DNA of 64,000 bases from Microbacterium sp. 1.5R. Lineage in GTDB: Bacteria; Actinomycetota; Actinomycetes; Actinomycetales; Microbacteriaceae. Positions 37,611-45,757 of the stretch are shown here, piece by piece. The stretch is from assembly GCF_007667425.1 (NCBI RefSeq), contig NZ_VDRC01000001.1, positions 1,073,379-1,137,378 on the forward strand. Direction: 5' to 3'. Positions within the stretch are counted from its first letter, which is position 1, and every line of letters starts with the position of its first letter. Under the pieces are notes generated by a model. The model had not been told where the DNA came from, did no database searches, and saw only the letters and a list, made by a program, of their open reading frames with translations. The translations under genes were made by a program, and so were the position numbers.

Positions 37611-37638
37611 GCGGGCGGGATGCCGGCATCCGCCCCGC
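37611..37638 (-). terminator. Palindromic terminator of the Gfo/Idh operon
   Basis: GGGCGGGATGCC meets GGCATCCGCCC with no loop, so GGATGCCGGCATCC (37618-37631) is a perfect palindrome of two overlapping overrepresented octamers. It lies 38 bp after the isomerase stop and before the LacI promoter. Confidence 0.65.
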
Positions 37639-37675
37639 CATCCGGGATTCAGCCAGCCATCCGGCCCCGGAAGGC

Positions 37676-38539
37676 TCACGGCAGGTGCGGAGACACCGCG
37701 GCGGCGAACGCCTCGGCCGTGCGGCGGACCACCCGCGCCGGGTCGTCGGCCCACACGTCGGCGTGGAAGATCTCGACCTCGATGTCGCGGTCGTATCCGG
37801 TGTCGACGACGGCGCGGGTGAGCGAGCCGAAGTCGATGACCCCATCGCCGGGGTAGTGCCGCGACAGCAGCACGTCGGCCGGCAGGGGGGTCTTCCAGTC
37901 GCACACCTGATAGGTGGCGATGCGCCCTTCGCGCCCGGCGCGGGCGATCTGCTCGAGCACCTGCGGATCCCACCAGACGTGGAACGTGTCGACCGCCGCG
38001 CCCACGACGTACGGGGCGAAGTCGGCGGCGAGGTCGAGCGCCTGGCCGAGGGTCGAGACGACCGCGCGGTCGGACGCGAACATCGGATGCAGCGGCTCGA
38101 TCGCCAGCGTGACGCCGGCCGCCTCGGCATCCGGCGCCAGCGCTCCGAGCGCGTCGCGCACCCGCTCGCGCGCGCCGATGAGGTCGCGGGAACCGGCGGG
38201 GAGTCCTCCCGCGACGAGCACGAGCACGGCCGTCGACCCCTCCGCGCCCGCCGCCGCGAGCGTCGCGGTCTCTTCGATCGCCCGCCGGTTGTCGTCGAGG
38301 GCCGCGACCCGCTCCGGCCCGTCGGGGAGTGTGAAGAACCCGCCGCGGCAGTGCGTCGTGAAGCGCAGCCCCGAGTCGCCGAGCATGCGCGCCGCGACGT
38401 CGAGGCCGACTTCGTTCACGGGCTCGCGCCACAGGCCGATGGCCTGGATGCCGGCATCCGCCGTCACGCGCAGGGCCGTCGCGAGGTCGGCGTGCTTGAT
38501 GGTCGCCTGGTTGATGCTGAGGCGCGGGTCGACGGTCAT
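37676..38539 (-). CDS. Sugar-phosphate isomerase/epimerase-like TIM-barrel protein
   Basis: A 287-residue xylose-isomerase-like (AP endonuclease 2) TIM barrel. Metal-ligand segments are LAIEPLHPMF (Glu, His), AAVDTFHVWWDP (Asp, His), YQVCDWK (Asp) and the C-terminal DIEVEIFHADVW (Glu). ATG 38539 overlaps the DUF993 stop. As the third gene of the operon with an oxidoreductase, it probably isomerises or epimerises a keto-sugar intermediate. The specific substrate cannot be told from sequence. Confidence 0.85.
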   Translation of the reverse strand: MTVDPRLSINQATIKHADLATALRVTADAGIQAIGLWREPVNEVGLDVAARMLGDSGLRFTTHCRGGFFTLPDGPERVAALDDNRRAIEETATLAAAGAEGSTAVLVLVAGGLPAGSRDLIGARERVRDALGALAPDAEAAGVTLAIEPLHPMFASDRAVVSTLGQALDLAADFAPYVVGAAVDTFHVWWDPQVLEQIARAGREGRIATYQVCDWKTPLPADVLLSRHYPGDGVIDFGSLTRAVVDTGYDRDIEVEIFHADVWADDPARVVRRTAEAFAAAVSPHLP

Positions 38540-39714
38540 GCGCCGGCCTTTCCGAGATCGAGGCCGTTGAGGCGCAGCATCCCGTGCCATCGTTCCCGAG
38601 CGAGCTCCGGGTCCTCCAGCGCGAGCGAGGCGTTGGCGAGTTCGACGATGCGGCTGAGGTGCGGGAGGCTGCGAGCGGAATGCAGGCCGCCGACCATCTG
38701 GAAGGCGGGCTGATGCCCGTTCAACCACGCGAGGAACGCGACGCCTGTCTTGTAGTAGAAGGTCGGGGCGGCGAACACCTGACGGCTGAGCTCCTCGGTG
38801 GGGCCGAGGATGTCGAGATAGCGCTGCGGATCATCGGCGTCGAGCGCCTGGATCGCGGCGGACGCGACCGGGGTGATCGCCGCGAACGCGCCGAGCAGGG
38901 CGTCGGATTGCCCGCGCCCGTCAGCGCCCAAGATGAGGCCCACGTAGTTGAAGTCGTCGCCGGTGAACATGCGCACGCCCTCCGGCAGGCGTTCCCGGAC
39001 GGAGATCTCGGATTCGGCGTTCAGCAGGCTCATCTTCACACCGGCGACCTTGTCGGAGTGCTCGCCGATGATGTCGAGGAGCACCGCGGATGCCGTCTGC
39101 CAGTCGATCGCACCGAAGTAGCCCTCGAGCTCAGGGTCGAAGGCCGGCCCGAGCCAGTGCAGCACGACCGGCGTGCTCGCGCTCGCCAGCACTTCGCGGT
39201 AGACGCGGCGGTAGTCGTCGGCATCCGTCGCCGCCCGCGCGACGTGACGCGAGGCCATGAGAACCGGGCCCGCCCCCTGCTCCTCGGTGAAGTGCAGCTG
39301 CTCCTTGTACGCGTCGATCACCTGGTCGAGGGAGATGCGGTGCTCGTCGATGTGGTCGGTGTTGACCCCGACGACGACCGAGGCTCCCTCCTCGCGGGCG
39401 ACCTCGGCGCTGCGGGCGATGAGCTCGCGCACGGCGGCCGGGTCGAGGCCCATGTTGCGTTGCGCGGTGTCCATGGCGTCGGCGACGCCGAGCCCCCACG
39501 AGTACACGTTGCGGCGGAACGCGAGCGTCGCGTCCCAGTCGATGTCGGCCGGCTGGCCGGGCGTGTTGTCGGCGTGCGCCTTGGGCACCACATGCGCCGC
39601 GGCGTAGGCGACACGGCTCCGCAGCGGAGCGGTGGGGCGCGCGTAGCCGGCGCCGTCCTGCAGCTCGGCGTCGGAGAGCGACCCGTCTGGCGCGAGCAGT
39701 CGGAGCGCGGTCAT
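38536..39714 (-). CDS. DUF993-family protein (aldolase-like TIM barrel)
   Basis: A 392-residue protein. It has barrel-type strands VVVGVNTDHID, GPVLMASRHVA, PVVLHWLGPAFDPELEGYFG (HWLG), VAGVKMSLLNAE with a lysine resembling a Schiff-base site, RMFTGDDFNYVGLI, and APTFYYKTGVAFLAWLNG. The family is regularly found in polyol or sugar operons with Gfo/Idh enzymes, and an aldolase role is a reasonable guess. Coupled by ATGA overlaps on both sides. Confidence 0.82.
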   Translation of the reverse strand: MTALRLLAPDGSLSDAELQDGAGYARPTAPLRSRVAYAAAHVVPKAHADNTPGQPADIDWDATLAFRRNVYSWGLGVADAMDTAQRNMGLDPAAVRELIARSAEVAREEGASVVVGVNTDHIDEHRISLDQVIDAYKEQLHFTEEQGAGPVLMASRHVARAATDADDYRRVYREVLASASTPVVLHWLGPAFDPELEGYFGAIDWQTASAVLLDIIGEHSDKVAGVKMSLLNAESEISVRERLPEGVRMFTGDDFNYVGLILGADGRGQSDALLGAFAAITPVASAAIQALDADDPQRYLDILGPTEELSRQVFAAPTFYYKTGVAFLAWLNGHQPAFQMVGGLHSARSLPHLSRIVELANASLALEDPELARERWHGMLRLNGLDLGKAGA

Positions 39715-40874
39715 CGCAGCGTCAGCGGCTCGAGCGGCACCTTGCGCCCCTCGGCGGAGGAGGTGAGGCCGGCCTCGGCGAACTGCACGCCGCGGGCACC
39801 GGAGAGCAGGTCGAACGGATACCGGGTGCCCTCGACGTATGAGACGAGGTACTCCTGCCACTGCTGGCGGAACCCGTTCAGGAACACGTCGTTCGTCGGC
39901 ACCTGCTGCCAGTCGGCGTCGTAGTCGTGCGTATCTTCGAGGTCGGGGTTCCAGACAGGCTTTGGGGTGGCGTTGCGGGGCTGGATCTTCGCACCGAAGA
40001 GCCCGACGACGGCGGATCCGTGCGTGCCGTCGACCTGGAACTCGACGAGCTCGTCGCGGTTCACGCGCACGGTCCAGCTGGAGTTGATCTCGGCGATGAC
40101 ACCGCCCTCGATCTCGAAGATGCCGTACGCCGCGTCCTCGGCGGTCGCGGTGTAGCGTTCACCCCTCTCGTCCCAGCGGTCGGCGATGTGCACGGCCGCC
40201 TGTGCGTACACGCTCTTCACCTCGCCGAACAGGTTCTCGAGCACGTAGTTCCAGTGCGGGAACATGTCGACGATGATGCCGCCGCCGTCTTCCGAGCGGT
40301 AGTTCCAGCTGGGTCGCTGCGCCGGCTGCCAGTCACCTTCGAACACCCAGTAGCCGAACTCGCCGCGCACCGAGAGGATGCGGCCGAAGAACCCCGAGTC
40401 GATGAGGCGCTTGAGCTTCTGCAGCCCGGGCAGGTACAGCTTGTCGTGCACGACACCCGTCTTGACCCCGGCGTCGTCGGCGAGGCGGGCGAGCTCGATG
40501 GCCTCGTCGAGCGACTCGGCGGTGGGCTTCTCGGTGTAGATCGCCTTGCCGGCGGCGATCGCCTTGCGGAGCGCCGACGCCCGGGCCTTGGTCACCAGGA
40601 AGTCGGCGTAGATCTCCCACTGCGGGTCGGCCAGCGCTGCGTCGAGATCGGTCGTGTAGTCGTCGATGCCGTGCTTCGCGGCGAGCTCGGCCAGCTTCGC
40701 CTCGCTGCGGCCGACGAGCAGCGGCTTCACGGTGACGCGCGAACCGTCGGGCAGCTCGATGCCGCCCTCATCGCGGATCGCGAGGATCGACCGCACGAGG
40801 TGCTGCCGATAGCCCATGCGCCCAGAGACGCCGTTCATGATGATCCCGATCTCGCGGGTCGTGGCCTGTGCCAT
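39711..40874 (-). CDS. Gfo/Idh/MocA-family NAD(P)-dependent oxidoreductase
   Basis: A 387-residue dehydrogenase. A Rossmann domain opens GIIMNGVSGRMGYRQHLVRSI (glycine-rich loop G-x-S-G-R-M-G). The catalytic-region lysine occurs in YTEKPTAES (EKP motif). The C-terminal beta-sheet substrate domain contains GGGIIVDMFPHWNYVLENLFG and ends with the SGARGVQFAEA type sequence. ATG 40874. It heads the three-gene operon downstream of two LacI-type operators. It likely oxidises a sugar or inositol-like alcohol; substrate unknown. Confidence 0.92.
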   Translation of the reverse strand: MAQATTREIGIIMNGVSGRMGYRQHLVRSILAIRDEGGIELPDGSRVTVKPLLVGRSEAKLAELAAKHGIDDYTTDLDAALADPQWEIYADFLVTKARASALRKAIAAGKAIYTEKPTAESLDEAIELARLADDAGVKTGVVHDKLYLPGLQKLKRLIDSGFFGRILSVRGEFGYWVFEGDWQPAQRPSWNYRSEDGGGIIVDMFPHWNYVLENLFGEVKSVYAQAAVHIADRWDERGERYTATAEDAAYGIFEIEGGVIAEINSSWTVRVNRDELVEFQVDGTHGSAVVGLFGAKIQPRNATPKPVWNPDLEDTHDYDADWQQVPTNDVFLNGFRQQWQEYLVSYVEGTRYPFDLLSGARGVQFAEAGLTSSAEGRKVPLEPLTLR

Positions 40875-40919
40875 GCTGGTCCGTCCTGTCGATGCGTCGC
40901 GACCTCGGCCGCTGTGGGT

Positions 40920-40969
40920 AAGCGCTTTCCGAGATCATGGCATGGCCCGTGGAGGTTACGCAAGCGCTT
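40920..40969. promoter_or_regulatory. Paired LacI-type operators AAGCGCTT, 42 bp apart
   Basis: The perfect palindromes AAGCGCTT at 40920-40927 and 40962-40969, each with a TTTC edge on one side (GTAAGCGCTTTCC, GCAAGCGCTTTCG), are spaced 42 bp centre to centre. This is four turns of DNA, suited to cooperative binding. They lie 46-95 bp before the Gfo/Idh start. AAGCGCTT is the typical core of LacI-family operators. Which of the nearby LacI proteins binds is not known. Confidence 0.7.
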
Positions 40970-41008
40970 TCGTCCGGCGCGGAACCGAGTCGGCGCGGGC
41001 AGGGGCGC

Positions 41009-41112
41009 GGAGCGCGTCAGGTGCGCGGAGCGCGTCAGGTGCGGAGCGCGTCAGCGGGTGCGGAGCGCGTCAGCGGGTGCTCGGGCGCGTCAGCAGGTGC
41101 GGAGCGCGTCAG
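41009..41112. repeat. Tandem array GGAGCGCGTCAG at the lacI 3' end
   Basis: GGAGCGCGTCAG recurs at 41009, 41027, 41043, 41062 and 41101, with a diverged unit near 41082 (steps of 16-20 bp). The last two units are inside the LacI coding region and the others continue past its stop (41090-41092). Read from the gene, each unit is CTGACGCGCTCC and re-supplies a TGA. Confidence 0.9.
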
Positions 41113-42115
41113 CGGTGCTCGCGCGCTCGACGAGCACGGCCGGCACGACGGATGTCGCGGCGACGGGCGCACCCTCGATCTCGCCCACCAGCACCTCGAC
41201 CGCGCGCTGCGCGAGGGCCGCGAAATCCTGCCTCACGGTCGACAGCGGGGGGCGGTAGTTCGCGGCATCCGGCACATCGTCGAAGCCGATCACGGCGACG
41301 TTCTCTGGGACGAGGCGGCCGACGTCCGCGAACGCGCGCAGGAGCCCGAGCGCCATCTGGTCGTTCGCGCAGAAGACCGCGGATGCCGCGGCCAGCGCCT
41401 CGCCCGCTGCGTACCCCGTCTCGGCGGACCAGTCTCCGCGCACCGGCTCAGGGGGCTCGATGCGCGCCGCACGCAGCGTCTCACGCCAGCCGCGCTCACG
41501 CTCGGCGGCGGCGAACGACTCTGCGGGGCCGGCGAGGTGATGCACGGTGCGATGGCCGAGATCGAGCAGGCGCTGTGTCGCGACGGCGGCTCCGCCGGCG
41601 TGATCGCTGTGCACCACGACCAGGCCCGACTCGGCGGGAGCGTCGACGACGACCAGCCGCAGACCGGCCGGGCGCTGTGCCGACGCCACCAGCGCCGACG
41701 CCTCGTTGAGCACGATCGCACCGTCGACGCCCTGCTCGGCGAGCCTCTCGAAGGCGTCATCGACACCGGTGCCCGCGGTCACGAGGGTGAGGGCGTACCC
41801 GCGGTGCGCCGCGGCCTCGGCCGTGGCCTGCAGCATCCGCGAATTGCCGATCGTCGCGAGCGTGGTCACCACGAGACCGATCGTCTGGGAGCGCCCGGTG
41901 CGCAGCGCGCGGGCGGCGCGGTGCGGCCGGTAGCCGAGGTCGGCCATCGCACGCTCCACCCGCTCCCGCGTCGCGGGGTCGACCCGCGGACTGCCGTTCA
42001 CGACCCGCGAGACCGTCTGCCCCGAGACGCCGGCGCGACTGGCGACCGCGGCCATCGAGACGCGGTCACCGCCGGAGACGCGGCGCGCCTCGGCGGGCTC
42101 GGTGCCGTTACTCAT
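41090..42115 (-). CDS. LacI-family transcriptional regulator
   Basis: A 341-residue repressor. HTH VSMAAVASRAGVSGQTVSRVVNGSPRV, hinge YRPHRAARALRTGRS, effector domain from TIGLVVTTLATIGN to the C-terminal GFDDVPDAANYRPPLSTVRQDFAALAQRAVEVL. ATG 42115 is preceded by GGGAGGCGAAGG. It is divergent from galT and next to a pair of TGTTGACGT operators, so it may control the gal operon. It could also act on the Gfo/Idh operon downstream. The C-terminal codons lie in a tandem repeat. Confidence 0.92.
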   Translation of the reverse strand: MSNGTEPAEARRVSGGDRVSMAAVASRAGVSGQTVSRVVNGSPRVDPATRERVERAMADLGYRPHRAARALRTGRSQTIGLVVTTLATIGNSRMLQATAEAAAHRGYALTLVTAGTGVDDAFERLAEQGVDGAIVLNEASALVASAQRPAGLRLVVVDAPAESGLVVVHSDHAGGAAVATQRLLDLGHRTVHHLAGPAESFAAAERERGWRETLRAARIEPPEPVRGDWSAETGYAAGEALAAASAVFCANDQMALGLLRAFADVGRLVPENVAVIGFDDVPDAANYRPPLSTVRQDFAALAQRAVEVLVGEIEGAPVAATSVVPAVLVERASTADALRTC

Positions 42116-42213
42116 CCTTCGCCTCCCGGTGGTACAGGCCATCGCGGACCGTTGTCTCGTGCTCTCCACGCCCGGCTCCGGAAGACCGTCGTGGGCATCG
42201 TCCGGCGCCGCCG

Positions 42214-42258
42214 TGTTGACGTTACCACGCGCCGCGATCTACCATGTTGACGTGAACA
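42214..42258 (+). promoter_or_regulatory. galT promoter with two TGTTGACGT operators
   Basis: TTGACG (42216-42221), an 18-bp spacer and TACCAT (42240-42245) form a promoter whose start would fall at the GTG at 42252. Operator 1, TGTTGACGTTACCA (42214-42227), covers the -35. Operator 2, TGTTGACGTGAACA (42245-42258), a dyad with TGTT/AACA ends, covers the start codon. Centre spacing is 31 bp, three DNA turns. The likely ligand is the divergent LacI protein. Confidence 0.65.
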
Positions 42259-43436
42259 CGGACGAGACCTCCGCATTGCCGGCCGAGACCCTGACCGCGG
42301 GCGTCGTCAAGCGCCGCACGACCCTGGCCGACGGGCGGGAGCTCCTGTACTTCGACGACCCCGACACCGAGCTCGGCCCCGACCGCGCCGTCGACACCAG
42401 AGCACTCGACGCGCGCGGCGAGACCGCCACCATGCGCCTCGACACCCTGACCGGCGACTGGATCACGGTCGCGGCGAACCGCCAGAACCGCGTCATGATG
42501 CCGAGCGCCGACGCCGACCCCCTCGCCCCGCAGTCGCCGACCAACCCGTCCGAGGTGCCGTCGCGCTACGACGTCGCGGTCTTCGAGAACCGCTCCCCCG
42601 CTTTCGGGCCCGCCCTCGCCGAGGCGACGGGCACGGCCCCCGAGGCCGGCAATGCGCCCCGCGGACTCGACGACCTGGCCGCGCTCGGCCTCGGCCGCAC
42701 TCGCACCTCGGTCGGCCGCTGCGAGGTCGTCTGCTTCAGCCCTGAGCACACCGGATCGTTCGGCACCCAGACCGTGACCCGGGCCCGCACCGTGATCGAG
42801 GCGTGGGCCGACCGCACTGCGGCCCTGTCGCAGCTGCCCGGCGTCGAGCAGGTGTTCCCGTTCGAGAACCGCGGCGAGGCGATCGGGGTCACCCTGCCGC
42901 ACCCGCACGGTCAGATCTACGCCTACCCGTACGTGACGCCCCGCACCACGAGGCTCCTCGATTCGATCGACCGCACGGCGCCCGATCTGTTCCAGCGGAT
43001 CCTCGACTCCGAGCGCGACTCAGAGCGCGTCGTGCTGCGCGGCGAGCACTGGACCGCGTTCGTGCCGTTCGCCGCACGGTGGCCGCTCGAGGTGCACCTG
43101 ATGCCGCACGAGCACGTGCCCGACCTCGCCGCCACGACCACCGCGCAGCGCGACGAGCTGGCCCCGCTGTACCTGCGGCTGCTGCGCGGCGTCGATGCGC
43201 TGTACGACACGCCGACGCCGTACATCGCCGCCTGGCACCAGGCACCGGTGCACACCGGGCGCGACACCGTGCGACTGCACCTGCAGCTCACGAGCCCCCG
43301 ACGCGCCGCCGACAAGCTGAAATTCCTCGCGGGCTCCGAGGCCGCGATGTGGGCGTGGGCCGCCGAGGTGACCCCCGAGCAGGGCGCGGCGCGACTCCGC
43401 GAAGCCGTCGAGAGCGTCGGCGAGGTGACGGCATGA
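42252..43436 (+). CDS. galT: Galactose-1-phosphate uridylyltransferase
   Basis: A 394-residue Leloir enzyme that exchanges UMP between UDP-glucose and galactose 1-phosphate. The HPHGQIYAYPY active-site loop (catalytic His in HPH), the FENRSPAFGP segment and C-terminal APVHTGRDTVRLHLQL are present. GTG 42252 is chosen because TACCAT ends six bases upstream and no ribosome-binding site exists, so the mRNA is probably leaderless. A repressor bound at 42245-42258 would cover its 5' end. Its TGA overlaps the galK ATG. Confidence 0.95.
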   Translation: MNTDETSALPAETLTAGVVKRRTTLADGRELLYFDDPDTELGPDRAVDTRALDARGETATMRLDTLTGDWITVAANRQNRVMMPSADADPLAPQSPTNPSEVPSRYDVAVFENRSPAFGPALAEATGTAPEAGNAPRGLDDLAALGLGRTRTSVGRCEVVCFSPEHTGSFGTQTVTRARTVIEAWADRTAALSQLPGVEQVFPFENRGEAIGVTLPHPHGQIYAYPYVTPRTTRLLDSIDRTAPDLFQRILDSERDSERVVLRGEHWTAFVPFAARWPLEVHLMPHEHVPDLAATTTAQRDELAPLYLRLLRGVDALYDTPTPYIAAWHQAPVHTGRDTVRLHLQLTSPRRAADKLKFLAGSEAAMWAWAAEVTPEQGAARLREAVESVGEVTA

Positions 43437-44617
43437 CCGCCGCGGGCGCCCGCGCCGACGCGATGACGCTGCTCGCCGACCTCTCCGACGCTCCCAGGGA
43501 GGGCGTGTGGTCGGCACCCGGCCGCGTCAATCTCATCGGCGAGCACACCGACTACAACGAGGGCTTCGTGCTGCCGTTCGCGATCCCGCACCGCACGGTC
43601 GCCGCAGCCGCACGACGGGACGACGACCGCATCCGCGTCGCGTCGACGTTCGCGCCCGAGCCCGTCGAGGTGGCGCTGGCCGAGCTCGACGAGCTGTTCC
43701 CCACCGCCACCGGAGCGAGTCCGCGGGTGCCCGAGTGGGCCGCCTATCCGCTGGGCGTCGCGTGGGCCCTGCGTCAGGCGGGGGCACGGGGCTCCGGCGT
43801 CGACCTCGCGATCGCGTCCGACGTGCCGGTCGGTGCCGGACTCTCGTCGTCGGCGGCGATCGAGAGCGCCACGGCATCCGCTCTCAACGACCTGTGGGGA
43901 GCCGGCCTCGATCGCACCGCGCTCGCCCGCATCGGGCGCCGGGCCGAGAACGAGGCCGTCGGCGCGCCGACCGGCATCATGGACCAGATGGCGTCGATGC
44001 TGGGCGAGACCGACGCGGCGATCTTCCTCGACTGTCGATCGCTGGAGGCCGAGGCGGTGGCCGTCGGCGTCATCGACGCCGGACTCGAGGTCCTCGTGAT
44101 CGACACCCATGTCTCGCACGCCCACTCCACGGGCGGGTACCGGGAGCGGCGGGCGTCGTGCGAGAAGGGCGCTGAGCTGCTCGGCGTGTTGAGCCTGCGC
44201 GACGTCGACACCGCCGACCTCGCTCGCGCCGAGCGGGTCATGGACGACGTCACCTTCCGCCGCGTGCGGCACATCGTCACCGAGAACCAGCGCGTGCTCG
44301 ACACCGTCCGCACCCTCCGCGAGCACGGTCCGCGGGCGATCGGCGACCTGCTGGTGGCGTCGCACGCCTCGATGCGCGACGACTTCGAGATCTCCGTGCC
44401 CGAACTCGACACCGCGGTGGAGTCCGCCCTCGCCGCAGGCGCCCTCGGTGCGCGGATGACGGGCGGCGGCTTCGGCGGCGCGGCGATCGCGCTCATCGAA
44501 CGCGACGCCGAGCAGGCGGTGACGGATGCCGTGCGCGCCGCGTTCGCGGCATCCGGCTACGCCGAGCCGACGGTCTTCACGGTCGTGCCATCGGCCGGCG
44601 CGCAGCGCGACGACTGA
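43433..44617 (+). CDS. galK: Galactokinase
   Basis: A 394-residue GHMP kinase that phosphorylates galactose at C1 using ATP. Motifs are GRVNLIGEHTDYNEGFVLP (galactose-binding signature), VPVGAGLSSSAAIES (ATP loop), GIMDQMASMLGE and the C-terminal RMTGGGFGGAAIAL. ATG 43433 overlaps the galT stop as ATGA. With galT and galE it completes the Leloir pathway, delivering glucose 1-phosphate to Pgm. Confidence 0.96.
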   Translation: MTAAGARADAMTLLADLSDAPREGVWSAPGRVNLIGEHTDYNEGFVLPFAIPHRTVAAAARRDDDRIRVASTFAPEPVEVALAELDELFPTATGASPRVPEWAAYPLGVAWALRQAGARGSGVDLAIASDVPVGAGLSSSAAIESATASALNDLWGAGLDRTALARIGRRAENEAVGAPTGIMDQMASMLGETDAAIFLDCRSLEAEAVAVGVIDAGLEVLVIDTHVSHAHSTGGYRERRASCEKGAELLGVLSLRDVDTADLARAERVMDDVTFRRVRHIVTENQRVLDTVRTLREHGPRAIGDLLVASHASMRDDFEISVPELDTAVESALAAGALGARMTGGGFGGAAIALIERDAEQAVTDAVRAAFAASGYAEPTVFTVVPSAGAQRDD

Positions 44618-44620
44618 CCG

Positions 44621-44681
44621 TTTCGAGTAGCGCGAACGGCAGCCCGACGCCCCTCGGAACGGCAATTCACGCGATTCGAAA
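44621..44681. repeat. 61-bp palindromic element, family D, copy 2 (diverged)
   Basis: Starts TTTCGAGTAGCGCGAA and ends TTCACGCGATTCGAAA. Same 61-bp length as 33583-33643 and the same ends, but with imperfect pairing (several G-T or mismatched positions). It separates galK from galE. Confidence 0.7.
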
Positions 44682-44731
44682 GCGCCTGAGAAGATGGACC
44701 GAGCCGCGGACGCCGCGGCAGGAGGAGGATC

Positions 44732-45709
44732 ATGTCCTGGATCGTGACCGGCGGCGCCGGCTACATCGGAGCCCACGTCGTGCGAGCACTCGCGGATGCC
44801 GCACTCTCGCCCGTCATCATCGACGACCTGTCCAGCGGCGTCGCCTCCTTCGCCCCCGAGGGGGTGCCGTTCGTACGAGGCACCATCCTCGACCGCGAGC
44901 TCGTCGAGCGGACGCTGCGCGAGCACGACGCCGAGGGCGTGATCCACGTCGCCGGGTACAAGTACGCGGGGGTCTCGGTGCAGCGCCCACTGCACACCTA
45001 CGCCCAGAACGTCGAGGGCACCCGCGTGATCCTCGAGGCCATGCAGGCGACCGGCGTGCGCAACATGGTCTTCTCGTCGTCCGCCGCCGTGTTCGGCACG
45101 CCCGATGTGCCCCTCGTCGTCGAGGACACCGCGAAGCGCCCCGCGAGCCCCTACGGCGAGTCGAAGCTCATCGGCGAGTGGCTGCTGCGCGACCAGGCCA
45201 CGGCGACGGCCGACACCGAGGCGCCGCTGCGCCACACCTCGCTGCGGTACTTCAACGTCGTCGGCTCCGCCGATCCCACCGTGTACGACGTGAGCCCGCA
45301 CAACCTCTTCCCGATCGTGTTCGAGGCGCTGCTCCGCGGCGACACCCCGAAGATCTTCGGCGACGACTACGCCACGGAAGACGGCACCAACGTGCGCGAT
45401 TACGTGCACGTCGGCGACATCGCCGCCGCGCACGTCGCCGCCGCCCAGCGCCTCGCGGCCGGAGACCCGATCGAGCCGGCCTACAACCTCGGCTCGGGCG
45501 ACGGCCTCAGCGTGAAGCAGATCATGGATGCCGTGGCCCGCGTCACCGGCATCGACTTCACCCCCGAGATCGGTCCCCGTCGCCCCGGCGACCCCGACCG
45601 GATCGTCGCGACCGGCGAGCTCGCCGCCCGCGACCTCGACTGGAGGATGCGCTACTCGGTCGACGACATGGTGCGCACGGGCTGGGAGGCGCGTCGGCGC
45701 GCGTCCTGA
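44732..45709 (+). CDS. galE: UDP-glucose 4-epimerase
   Basis: A 325-residue short-chain-dehydrogenase-fold epimerase. The NAD-binding GGAGYIGAHVV motif near the N-terminus, the catalytic SSAAVFG serine region and SPYGESK (Tyr-x3-Lys), then RYFNVVGS and YVHVGDIAAAHVAA are as expected. GGAGGAGG precedes ATG 44732. It is separated from galTK by a palindromic element that may lower read-through. It interconverts UDP-glucose and UDP-galactose. Confidence 0.95.
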   Translation: MSWIVTGGAGYIGAHVVRALADAALSPVIIDDLSSGVASFAPEGVPFVRGTILDRELVERTLREHDAEGVIHVAGYKYAGVSVQRPLHTYAQNVEGTRVILEAMQATGVRNMVFSSSAAVFGTPDVPLVVEDTAKRPASPYGESKLIGEWLLRDQATATADTEAPLRHTSLRYFNVVGSADPTVYDVSPHNLFPIVFEALLRGDTPKIFGDDYATEDGTNVRDYVHVGDIAAAHVAAAQRLAAGDPIEPAYNLGSGDGLSVKQIMDAVARVTGIDFTPEIGPRRPGDPDRIVATGELAARDLDWRMRYSVDDMVRTGWEARRRAS

Positions 45710-45732
45710 CGTCGCGTGGCGACCCGCGGCGG

Positions 45733-45757
45733 TCACCGCGTTTCGTCTCGTCGCTCA
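45733..45757. repeat. Family B repeat fragment
   Basis: TCACCGCGTTTCGTCTCGTC then GCTCA matches the left part of the element at 1186-1228. It overlaps the stop codon of the GPH transporter gene, between convergent genes. Confidence 0.8.
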
